Shown one piece after another: positions 16,219 to 24,442 of a stretch of 26,990 bases of DNA. Numbering within the stretch: the first letter of the stretch is position 1; the number at the start of each line of letters is the position of its first letter. A program made the position numbers and the translations under genes. The notes below the pieces were generated by a model. The model was not told the DNA's origin. It made no database searches and saw only the letters and a program-made list of their open reading frames with translations. Origin of the DNA: Chloroflexales bacterium. GTDB lineage: Bacteria; Chloroflexota; Chloroflexia; Chloroflexales; Chloroflexaceae. The DNA lies in contig JAAXUL010000012.1 in assembly GCA_013336035.1 (NCBI GenBank), positions 1-26,990 on the forward strand. Reading direction: 5' to 3'.

Positions 16219-16364
16219 CACCTACCAGCGATGTGGCTGAAGCCTAGGCGTAGGGCCTCCCATATCATGTAACCCTCGACCCTGAATTGATGATAAAGCC
16301 TAGTGTTATTTCAACAACACGAGAATGCGCCAGCCTACCGAGAAACCCGCTCGGTCTGGCCGGG

Positions 16365-17190
16365 TCAGGCGGCCGGTAGCGCTGAGAGGGCGGGCGCCGG
16401 CGCGAGCGTATAGCCGAGCTTCTGGGCGCGCCGGGTGAGCTGGCGCAGCTCGCGCTCGCGCCGTTGCTCCTCATACTCGCCCGCGCTTTGGGCCACGTAG
16501 GCCTCGCCCGTCTTCAGCAGACGATAGACCGTCCGAGCAATCTTATGCGCCGTGGCCACAATCGCTTGTTGTGGTCCTTTGCGTGCCCGCATCGCCCGAT
16601 AGTAGGCGCCGAAGGCCGTATCGGTGCGTGAGACCGCTTGGGCCGCCATACGAAAAGCCTGGTTGGCCCGGCTGGCCACCTTCATCGTCCGCGAGCGCAA
16701 CACCTTCCCGCCCGAACTGTCATTGCGCGGCGCGAGCCCAAGCCAAGAGCAGAAGTGCTTCTCGCTGGGGAAGCGGCTCATATCGGTGCCGATCTCGCTG
16801 ATGATCGTCTGCACCAACCCGCCGGAAATCCCGGTGACGGCGACGAGGTCCACTCCCAGGAGTCGGGCGAACTGTGCCCGGGCGTTAAATGACGCGCGGT
16901 TCTTGCTGTTGGACTCGCCCTTGGCCGGAGGCAGATCGGGCGGCGGGGCGTGCGGGTCGCCACTACGCGACTCCATCGCCTGGAGCGCTTGCTCAATGCG
17001 CGCATCACACGTCGCCAGCTGGGCGGTGTAAGCATCATAGAGGGCCAGGGCCTGCTGGAGCACAAAGAGTTGCTCCTCTTTCCAGGTACCGGTCAGGGCT
17101 TTGGCAATGGTCTCCAGGCTGGATTTGCAGGCGGCATTGCGGAACTGGGCCAGGGTCACCGGGTCGCGCTCACCGGCGACGGAGGTAAAA
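16365..17190 (-). pseudogene. IS110-family transposase, C-terminal part only
   Basis: The surviving frame contains the Transposase_20-like part of IS110 enzymes: LLGVDLVAVTGISGGLVQTI, then SWLGLAPRNDSSGGKVLRSR (with the conserved serine region before GGK), TMKVASRANQAFRMAAQAVS and AHKIARTVYRLLKTG. The protein seen from GERDPVTLAQFRNAACKSSL onwards is normal. The DEDD/RuvC-like N-terminal half (about 150-200 residues) is missing, and the frame before about 17185 is unrelated sequence that belongs to the neighbouring transposase on the other strand. The element cannot be active by itself. No inverted repeats or bridge-RNA region can be defined. Confidence 0.8.
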
Positions 17191-18185
17191 CACGCGCTCA
17201 GCGTGCCGATCCGTGCGGTGGTTTCCGATGGGCAACAGTCGATCCGCAAGGCCGTGGCCACGGCGCTGCCGGGCGTACCCCATCAACCCTGTCACTTCCA
17301 CTACCTCCGCGAGGCGGCCACCCCCGTCTTTGAGGCGGACCGGCACGCCAAGAAGGAGCTCAAGAAGCGCGTCCGGGGCATCCGTCCCTTGGAACGGGCC
17401 GTGGAGGGCAAGACGGATACCGAAGCAGAGGTCGTGCGGGGCTATGCGGTCGCGGTACGGAGTGCGCTGGCGGATGATGGGCAAGCGCCCCTAGACACGC
17501 CTGGGCTGCGCTTACACGAACGCTTGAGCCAGATTACGGACAGCCTCCAGCGGGTGGAGGAAAAAGGGGGCTCTCGGACCCCCTCCAGCGCATGAAACGC
17601 ATCCTGGAGACGGCGCTGGCCGAAACAGCCGAGCAGTGGCGCCCGCTCCAGACGGCCTTTCGCTGGGTCCATGCTGCGGCTCATGTGCTCGCGAACCCCG
17701 AGCGCGATCCCGTCACGACGGTGAAGCGCCGCTTTGGGCGGGTGCTAGAGACGATCGGACTGGTGAAGGGGCGGCTCGGGGCGCTTGGGGACGGGCTCAG
17801 CCATTTCCTGAAGGTTACCCGCAGTTACCGCCCAGGACTCTTCCACTGCTACACGATTGTCGACCTGCCGCGTACCAATAACGCTCTCGAGCAGCTCTTT
17901 GGGCAGCATCGCCATCACGAGCGTCGGGCCACCGGCCGCAAGCGCGCCCCGCTGAGCCTGGTGCTCCGCGGTTCCGCCCGCCTCATCGTCGGGGTCGCGA
18001 CCCGCCAGCGACCCTCCACCGCTAACGATCTGGTCCTCCACGACCGCGAACGCTGGCGCCAGCTGCGAGCGAGTATCCGCCAGCGCTTCGCCCTCCGCGC
18101 CCAGGGCTATCGCTTCCGCCGCGATCCCCAGGCCTACCTCGCCCGACTTGAGGAGCTTGCTCTCAAGCAAGGTTTGCCGGCCTAG
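17190..18185 (+). pseudogene. DDE (MULE-like) transposase, 5'-truncated and frameshifted
   Basis: Two frames make up one protein. The first (to TGA 17595) reads IRAVVSDGQQSIRKAVATAL, then HQPCHFHYLREAA: the second catalytic Asp with the 'C.FH' mark of MULE-like enzymes. The second (from ATG 17592 onward) reads TIVDLPRTNNALEQLFGQHR, holding the catalytic Glu in 'TNN.LE'. The N-terminus with the first Asp is missing at the junction near 17190. The frames join by a -1 change at AAAAAGGGGG (17561-17570): reading through gives VEEK-(R/G)GLSDPLQRMKRIL, a smooth protein. One lost G or programmed frameshifting would both explain it. The gene ends 15 bases from the amidase, tail to tail. Confidence 0.75.
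17560..17586 (+). other. possible -1 frameshift site with hairpin
   Basis: The homopolymer run A5G5 (17561-17570) is followed by a GGGGG...CCCCC self-complementary segment (17566-17583). It lies where the transposase must change from one frame to the -1 frame. An ATGA overlap (17592-17595) follows. This could be a programmed signal or simply a mutation hot spot. Confidence 0.35.
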
Positions 18186-18200
18186 CCTCTGGCGCCGCGA

Positions 18201-19865
18201 TCAAGCTCCTGCACAGCGCGGAGGCCGCGCCGGGTAGTCCGGTCGCGTGCTGAACGCCCGCTCAAGCGCCGCCATCACCGCCAGCGCCACATCCTCCCGC
18301 CAGTGGCGGGCCACGACCTGCACGCCAACCGGCAGGCCCGCGCTGCCCTGCTCCGCCGCCCGCGCCGCCTGCTCGACCGCATCCTTGCTCGAGGGGCGAT
18401 CGCTCTCCTCATCGTGGCGCACGCGCGTGGCCGCGACGACGCCCGCCGGCATGCCCAGCACATTGTAGAGCTGCACGTAGCTGGCGTAGTCGCCGAGCTT
18501 GCCGCTCTGCGCGTGCGGCACGGCGGGCGTGGCCAGCGGTGGGCAGATGATCGCGTCGAAGCCGCCGGCCTCCAGCGCGGCCAGAAAGCGCATGCGGTAG
18601 GCGTTTATTGCCTGGGTCAGCGCGTAGTAGCTGCGTGCCGATCCATCGCCGATGCTCGCGACGATCCGCGCCGTGCGGGCCTGCCCGGTTGCACGCAGCA
18701 TCGCGATGAGCGCGCGGCGGCCGAGCGGCGGCATGGCCATGGCCTGGAGCATCTGGGCGATATCGGGGACTGGCTTTTCGCCCTGGAGCGAGCGCCGCCA
18801 CGGGGCGATACCGCCAGCGGTGGCCACTCCGAAGAAGAGCTGCATCGCGTGGGCGACATCCGGCGGCTGCCACGCGACGACCTGCGACCCTAGCGCGCTG
18901 AGGGCGTCGGCGGCCTCGCGCACGGCCCGGCGCAGCGCGGGCGCGGCGGGGAAGTTGCCGTCGTCGCTGTAGACCGCTACACGCAGCTGGCGCAGATCGA
19001 CCGCAGACGGGTCGCGCCAGGGCACCGGCGCGATGCTCGGGTCGAGCCGCTCCTGGCCCGGCGCGGCCAGCACACCCATGGCCAGCGTGAGATCAGCGAC
19101 GCTGCGGGCCAGCGGGCCAGCCTGAGGCATAATCACCTCAACCCCGGCGACAAAATTGAGCAGCTCCACCCGCGTGTCATAGTTGGTCAGCCGCCCGGTC
19201 GTCGGGCGCAGCGTGTGGATGCCGCAGCTGTGGGCCGGCACGCGCAGGCTGCCGCCGTAGTCGCCGCCGAGCCCGAGCGGCGAGCCGCCCGCCGCGATGA
19301 TCGCGGCCTCGCCGCCGCTGCTGCCGCCCGGCCCACGGCCGAGATCCCAGGGGTTGTTGGTGCGTCCATAGAGCGGGTTGGCGCTGCTGTCAGCGGACAT
19401 CAGCGACTGGGGGACATTCGTCTTGCCGAGGATGATCGCGCCGGCGGCGCGCAGCCGGGCCACCAGCGGGCCGTCGGCGGCGGCGCGGTGCCCGGCCTCG
19501 CGCACATAGCCCATGGTCGTCGGCGTGCCCTGCACCAGGAACTGCTCCTTGATCGTGATCGGCACGCCGTGCAGCGGGCCGAGCGGCTCGCCGCGGCGCT
19601 GCGCGGCGTCGGCCTGCTCGACGGCCTGCCGCGCCTGGGCAAAGAGTGGGACAATCACGGCGTTCAGCTGCGGGTTCACGGCCTCGATGCGCCGGATGTG
19701 TGCATCAACCACCGCGCGGGCCGTCAACTCACCCACGCGGATGCGCCCGGCGAGTGCGCCCGCGCTCTGCCAGATGATCGAGTCGTCCTGCGGGCTGGTC
19801 GCCGGGCTCACGCCGTCGGGCTGGACCACCCCGTCATCGGCGGGCCTGAAAGGGCTGGTTGCCAT
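18201..19865 (-). CDS. amidase signature family hydrolase
   Basis: A 554-residue amidase-signature enzyme, hydrolysing a C-N amide bond; the substrate cannot be told. The Ser-cisSer-Lys triad is complete: K106 in HGVPITIKEQF, S182/S183 in GPGGSSGGEAA, and nucleophile S206 in GGDYGGSLRVPA. Length fits standalone amidases rather than the GatA subunit of tRNA amidotransferase, and no gatB/gatC neighbours are present. ATG 19865 has AGGAG seven bases upstream. There is no signal peptide, so it is likely cytosolic. It is divergent from the XRE regulator gene at 20013 with 147 bases between, which suggests regulation by that protein. Its 3' end lies 15 bases from the transposase remnant. Confidence 0.9.
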   Translation of the reverse strand: MATSPFRPADDGVVQPDGVSPATSPQDDSIIWQSAGALAGRIRVGELTARAVVDAHIRRIEAVNPQLNAVIVPLFAQARQAVEQADAAQRRGEPLGPLHGVPITIKEQFLVQGTPTTMGYVREAGHRAAADGPLVARLRAAGAIILGKTNVPQSLMSADSSANPLYGRTNNPWDLGRGPGGSSGGEAAIIAAGGSPLGLGGDYGGSLRVPAHSCGIHTLRPTTGRLTNYDTRVELLNFVAGVEVIMPQAGPLARSVADLTLAMGVLAAPGQERLDPSIAPVPWRDPSAVDLRQLRVAVYSDDGNFPAAPALRRAVREAADALSALGSQVVAWQPPDVAHAMQLFFGVATAGGIAPWRRSLQGEKPVPDIAQMLQAMAMPPLGRRALIAMLRATGQARTARIVASIGDGSARSYYALTQAINAYRMRFLAALEAGGFDAIICPPLATPAVPHAQSGKLGDYASYVQLYNVLGMPAGVVAATRVRHDEESDRPSSKDAVEQAARAAEQGSAGLPVGVQVVARHWREDVALAVMAALERAFSTRPDYPARPPRCAGA

Positions 19866-20012
19866 TGTGGAAGCTCCTATCGTACAATAGCGCTCTGCCA
19901 GGTGATAGACCTAATGGTAGCAGCGCAAGCCCGGCCTGTGGCGCGCGAGGCGCGCACAAGCTGGCGCACAATCCGTAGCACAGCCGGCACGCCAGCGTGA
20001 GGTACGCAAGCC
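19866..20012. promoter_or_regulatory. divergent intergenic region, amidase/regulator
   Basis: These 147 bases must contain both promoters and probably the operator of the XRE regulator. I see no convincing -35/-10 pair. Confidence 0.35.
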
Positions 20013-22604
20013 ATGCGCGTCGAGAACTCCTTTGGCCGCCAGGTTCAGCGGCGGCGGCAGCTGCTCGATATCTCAGCTGCGGGCCTGGCTGCCCAGGCCG
20101 GCATCTCGGTGCATACGCTGCGCAAGATCGAGCGCGATGAGCGACGCCCCTCGCGCGAGGTGGCCGCGCTGCTGGCCGATGCGCTGAAGATCGCGCCGGC
20201 AGCGCGCGAGCAGTTCCTGCGCGCGGCGCGCGGGCAGACGGGTGCGGCGCAGCCTGGCGAGCCCGCGGCAGCGCCGGCAAGCCCTGCGCGGGTCGCCCTC
20301 ACGCCCAGCCCCGTGCTGATCGGGCGGTCGCGTGAGCAGCAGCAGCTCACCGGGCTGCTCGCGCGGCCCGACTGCCGCCTGCTCACGTTGCTCGGGCCGG
20401 GCGGCATCGGTAAGTCAGCCCTAGCGCTTGCGGTTGCGCAGACCCAGGCCGACCTGCTGCCCGATGGCGCGACCCTGGTCGCCCTGGCCGGTGTCGGGGC
20501 CGGCGCGATGGTGCCGCTCGCCCTGGCCCACGCGCTCGGCCTCATCCTGAGCGGCTTTCGCCCGCCGATCCCACAGCTCTGCGAGGAGCTGCGCGAGCGG
20601 GCGCTGCTGCTGGTGCTCGATAACGCCGAGCATCTGCTGGCGCAGGAGGCGGACGCGGCGCCGCTGACCGAGCTGGTCGGCGCGCTGCTGGGCGCCGCGC
20701 CAGAGCTGAAGCTGCTGGTCACATCACGCACCGCGCTGGCCGTGCAGGACGAGTGGGTGTTTGAGGTGCCTGGCCTGGCGCTCTCCAGGTCGGCCAGCGG
20801 CAGCGACGTTGCACAGGAGGAGAGCGCGGCGGAGCTGTTTGTCGCCCGCGCGCAGCGGACACGCCCCGGCTTCGCCCCGACGCCAGGCGAGGCGGAAGCG
20901 ATCAGCGCGATCTGCGCGGCCGTGGGCGGCGCGCCGCTTGGGATCGAGCTGGCCGCGTCGTGGCTGCGCGCGCTGACGCCGTGCGAGATCGCCGCGCATA
21001 TGACCCGCGACATCGGCGCGCTCCAGTCGCCGCACCGCGACACCCCCGCGCGCCACCGCTCGCTGCGCGCCGTCTTCAACGAGAGCTGGCGCCTGCTCGG
21101 CGATGCGGAGCGCGCGGCCCTCGGCCAGCTGTCGGTCTTCCACGGCGGGTGGACAAGCCCCGCGGCCGAGACGGTGGCCGGGGCCACGCTGCCGATCCTG
21201 GAGAGCCTGGTGGCCCAGTCGCTGGTGCGGCGCGGCGACGCGGTCGACGGCAGATCCAGCCGCTACGAGCTCCACGAGCTGATCCGCCAGTTCGCCGCCG
21301 AGCAGCTCCAGACAGATGCCGACGCACAGCGGGCGGCGCGCGACCGACACGCCGCCTACCACCTGCGCGCGCTCCAGGATGCCGGGAGCTGGCTGAAGAG
21401 CCACCGGCAGCTGGAGGCGGTCAGTGCTCTCAAGCCTGATCTGGACAACCTCTGGGCGGCATTTGAGTGGGCGATTGCCAGCGGGCAGTTCGATCTCATC
21501 GGCCTCGACTGGTCGGCACGCTTCATCTTCGTGCAGATCCTGGGCGTCTTCCCGCAGGCCGCAATGATCGGCGCGCGCCTGATTGCGGCGCTCGAAGCGG
21601 CGCTCGAAGCGGGCGGCGCGCTCGAGCTGCTGGCGGCCTGCTCGTCCGCGCATAGCTGGCAGGCGATCAATGTCTTTCGGCTCGGGCAGATTGGCAGGAT
21701 GGTTCAGCACGCCCAGCACGCCGTGACGCTGAGCGATAGCTTCGACGAGGCGATGGTCAAATTTCCGGCCCATCTGGCGGCCGGCCTGGCCTACACCATC
21801 ACCGGGGAGTACGCCCGCGCCCTGTGGCACAATGAGCAGATGGTGCTCCACGCTGCGGCAACCCACGACGCCTGGTCGGGCGCCTGCGCCGCCTCGCAGC
21901 TTGGGGCCAGCCTGATGCTGCTCGGGCGTCTCGACGAGGCATACGCCACGCTCGCGGGGGCAATCAGCCAGCTACGCAGCCTCGGCGAGGCCAGCATGTA
22001 CGGCATAACGATCTGGTATATGCTCTCGGTGCGCCTGGCGCTTGAGCACCTGGACGAGGCGGACACGCTGGCGCTGGAGGGGATCGCGGCGCTGGAGCGG
22101 ATCGGTGACCGGCACTACCGCGGGATGCTCCACGACCAGCTCGGCCTGATCTACATGTGGCGGGGCGACGTTGCCAGCGCCCTAGCGGAGCATCAGAGAG
22201 CCCAGCACCTGCTAGAGCAGATCGGCAGCGTACGCGACTCGCAGATCGCCGCGATGCGCGCCGGCTATGCGCTCGCGAGGTCAGGCCAGCCGAGCGCCGG
22301 CATCGCGCAGATCCGCGCCAGCCTGGGCTGGTTCTGGGAGGCGCAGAGCCTGCCGAACGCGCTCGATGCGCTGGCCTTACTTGCCGACACGCTCCAGACT
22401 CAGACCGATGCCGATCCGCTGCCCCTGATGCAGTGGCTGGCCCTCGTGCAGGCGCACCCGGCGACGCTCCCAGAGATGCGGGTCTGGGCGCAGCGCAAGC
22501 TCCACGCGGGCATCGCACTGCTGCCCCCCGCACACGTCGCGGCCATACAGGCGACGAGCCCCACCCCATCACTCGCTGCGCTGATGCGCGAGCTCGTGAC
22601 CTGA
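20013..22604 (+). CDS. XRE-HTH/NTPase/TPR transcriptional regulator
   Basis: An 863-residue regulator of the signal-transducing (STAND) type. Residues 5-66 are an XRE helix-turn-helix (LAAQAGISVHTLRKIERDER). Residues 100-400 are an NTPase: Walker A GPGGIGKS (128-135), Walker B LLLVLDNAEHLL (D203), and LLVTSRTAL as the following conserved segment. A winged-helix-like region (FNESWRLLGDAERAALGQLS) and ELHELIRQFAAEQL follow, then TPR-like helices to the end, which usually sense a ligand or partner. Such proteins bind nucleotide, oligomerise and switch nearby genes. It is divergent from the amidase. ATG 20013 has a weak GAGG upstream. No frameshift or missing motif is seen. Confidence 0.88.
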   Translation: MRVENSFGRQVQRRRQLLDISAAGLAAQAGISVHTLRKIERDERRPSREVAALLADALKIAPAAREQFLRAARGQTGAAQPGEPAAAPASPARVALTPSPVLIGRSREQQQLTGLLARPDCRLLTLLGPGGIGKSALALAVAQTQADLLPDGATLVALAGVGAGAMVPLALAHALGLILSGFRPPIPQLCEELRERALLLVLDNAEHLLAQEADAAPLTELVGALLGAAPELKLLVTSRTALAVQDEWVFEVPGLALSRSASGSDVAQEESAAELFVARAQRTRPGFAPTPGEAEAISAICAAVGGAPLGIELAASWLRALTPCEIAAHMTRDIGALQSPHRDTPARHRSLRAVFNESWRLLGDAERAALGQLSVFHGGWTSPAAETVAGATLPILESLVAQSLVRRGDAVDGRSSRYELHELIRQFAAEQLQTDADAQRAARDRHAAYHLRALQDAGSWLKSHRQLEAVSALKPDLDNLWAAFEWAIASGQFDLIGLDWSARFIFVQILGVFPQAAMIGARLIAALEAALEAGGALELLAACSSAHSWQAINVFRLGQIGRMVQHAQHAVTLSDSFDEAMVKFPAHLAAGLAYTITGEYARALWHNEQMVLHAAATHDAWSGACAASQLGASLMLLGRLDEAYATLAGAISQLRSLGEASMYGITIWYMLSVRLALEHLDEADTLALEGIAALERIGDRHYRGMLHDQLGLIYMWRGDVASALAEHQRAQHLLEQIGSVRDSQIAAMRAGYALARSGQPSAGIAQIRASLGWFWEAQSLPNALDALALLADTLQTQTDADPLPLMQWLALVQAHPATLPEMRVWAQRKLHAGIALLPPAHVAAIQATSPTPSLAALMRELVT

Positions 22605-23150
22605 TCGGCGGCGCTTCATCACTGACTGGACCGTGCTCCTGTGAAGGGTCACCATGTGCTCGGAATAAGCCAGTGGTTCCTCATCGTGAGCGATATCATC
22701 GGCGGCGGAGCATCGAAGGGTCTGCACGTGGCGGCTCACTGCCTGCTCTCGACAGCGACGTCCCAGCGCTCACGGACTGGCTCATGGTCATTGTCACAGC
22801 ATTGACAGACATAGTTCAGATACAACGTGGTGTTAGGCAACGCTCAGGAATGCGCGGTATGCGCGCCTGGCGGCGCTCGAACGCATTGCAACGCAGAATC
22901 GGGCAGCGATGGAGCTTGCTCGATCTGGAGCACCGAAGTACGCCAGAGCGCTTCCCAATGCCAAAAAGCCCAATCAGACGCGCGCATACCGCGCATTATG
23001 CCACGTTGGCCCTACCTACAGCTCCCCTCGATGCAGCGTTTCCCGCATTGCAAGGCTGTAGAACTCCTTTGCACGTCTGTTTGCTGTCTGACCGATGTGC
23101 TCATTCGCCTGGAGACCCCGGTCGGCGCTTGGCGAGGCGCCTCGAAGCGC
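22605..23150. other. non-coding region with inverted repeats
   Basis: About 545 bases following the regulator gene, with no credible coding frame. Its right half holds a long inverted repeat, listed separately. The left half (22605-22830) shows nothing I can name. Confidence 0.5.
22832..23014. repeat. long inverted repeat (18-bp perfect arms)
   Basis: The arms aatgcgcggtatgcgcgc (22849-22866) and its exact complement (22980-22997) face each other across 113 bases. The matching continues imperfectly outwards (gttaggcaacg on the left, cgttggccctac on the right). The interior has no gene. It looks like a small non-autonomous mobile element or a structured RNA/DNA element; a related arm is at 678-696. 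Confidence 0.6.
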
Positions 23151-23336
23151 TCAATTCGTCTCAGCGGCTGTGAAGCTCCCTTCCCCCTTCAGATACGCGT
23201 TGAAGAACGCCAGGCCCACCTCGTTCGTCTGCTCCATGGTGGTGTAGCCGTCCACCGCGGCCCCATCCTCCACTGGAGCCGCCGCAATGATCAGGGAGGT
23301 GAGCACGGGCGAGATGATCGGCAGGTCGGTTACATT
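23151..23336 (-). pseudogene. C-terminal scrap of a dienelactone-hydrolase-like protein
   Basis: The - strand frame ending at TGA 23151 reads NVTDLPIISPVLTSLIIAAA, then DGYTTMEQTNEVGLAFFNAY and LKGEGSF. The 'AFFNAYLKG' end is common in alpha/beta hydrolases of the dienelactone hydrolase/acetylhydrolase type. Upstream of about 23336 the frame runs into antisense of the kinase gene, so the catalytic part is gone. The family call is tentative. Confidence 0.4.
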
Positions 23337-24345
23337 CCTACCCTGGAAGAGGAGCTGTATCCTCTCCGACATCCTCGATCTCGCCCATCTCGAGGCCGGC
23401 AAAGCAGTTCTGGATGCGCAGGCGCTCGATGTGGACATTCTCTGTCGCACCGCCCTGCAGTTTGTCCAGCCCCGTGCGCAGGCGAAGGGGATCCAGCTCT
23501 TCCGTAGTGTCGCTGGCGAAGTCGAGGGTTTGCGAGGCGACGAGCGCCGCCTGACCCAGATTCTGACCAACCTGCTCGACAACGCGGTGAAGTTCACTCC
23601 GTCGGGCGGGCGGGTGGGTCTGGAGGTGACCGCTGATGCGACCCAGGAGTGCATCATATTCACGGTCTGGGACACGGGCATCGGGATCGCGCCAGAGGAC
23701 ATGGATCGGCTGTTTCAACCCTTCACCCAGGTCGATGGGCGCCTTTCTCGCGCATATGAGGGGATCGGGCTGGGGCTCACCCTGGTGCGCCGGCTCGCGG
23801 ACATGCATGGGGGCAGCGTCAGTCTGGAGAGCACCGTCGGCCAGGGGAGCCGCTTCAGCGTCAGCCTCCCCTGGTCGCCGGCGGAGAATGTCGCGCCACG
23901 AACACCCCGAGCCTCAGCGCCCACGGGGTCTCGCTGGGCCAGGCCTCCGCGGCTGGTCATCGCGGACGACCACGAGAGTACCCTCCAGCTCTACGCGGAG
24001 CTGGAGGGCCAGCAGGGCTGTCAGGTGGCTCTGGCACGCACGGGGGGTGAGGCCGTGGCCCAGGTGCGCGCGACGCGACCCGAGGTTGCGATCATCGACG
24101 TGCAGATGCCCGAGCTCGATGGGCTGAGCGCGATCCGCCAGATTCGGGCCGACTCGGAGATCGGGGCGACACCGATCATCGCGCTGACCGCGCTGGCGAT
24201 GCCAGGGGACCGCGAGCGCTGCCTGGCGGCGGGGGCCAACGCCTACCTTGCCAAGCCAGTCAGCCTGCGCATGCTGCTGGCGGCCATCGCCGAGGTGCTC
24301 CCCGGCTCTGCGACGAGACATCCTGGCGAGGAGACACCTGACTAA
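23287..24345 (+). pseudogene. hybrid histidine kinase, C-terminal half (HATPase + REC)
   Basis: The homologous part starts near 23359 with ILSDILDLAHLEAGK, the end of the dimerisation helix pair; the His-containing H-box ('SHELRTPL') that should precede it is missing. Then comes the ATP-binding domain: N-box TNLLDNAVKF (N95, N99), G1 DTGIGI (129-134), F-box RLFQPF, G2 GIGLGL (159-164). Residues 222-340 are a receiver domain with D227/D228, phosphoacceptor D271 in AIIDVQMPELDG and K323. A 352-codon frame from ATG 23287 is open, but its first 24 residues are antisense of the hydrolase scrap and cannot be native. Without its His it cannot autophosphorylate; an orphan role is unlikely but not excluded. 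Confidence 0.75.
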
Positions 24346-24442
24346 GCCGAAGACGTCCATGGGAGGGCAGGCACCGCATTGCAATGAGGGAATCGCCGCA
24401 TCAACGGAACCGGCCCCTTCGCGCCTCCCCGCTTTCCGCAGG

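Larger units (their letters stand above)
23030..24402. repeat. inverted repeat pair around kinase/hydrolase remnants
   Basis: The 26 bases at 23030-23055 and the reverse complement of 24377-24402 agree at 22 positions (gatgc.gcg.ttccc.cattgcaa). They bracket a hydrolase C-terminal scrap and a truncated histidine kinase. The shared nine-mer gcattgcaa also appears at 22883-22891. They may be ends of an old mobile unit or two copies of a dispersed repeat. Confidence 0.45.

Noticed and set aside
16219..16364. IS110 bridge-RNA region next to the transposase remnant
   Set aside because: The element's 5' end is deleted and its 3' end cannot be defined, so no RNA can be supported.
20724..21866. 380-codon - strand frame inside the regulator gene
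   Set aside because: The + strand frame has HTH, Walker A/B and TPR features; this one is a shadow.
22883..24384. CRISPR-like repeats (gcattgcaa three times)
   Set aside because: Spacing is irregular (about 160 and 1330 bases), one copy is inverted in context, and no cas genes are present.
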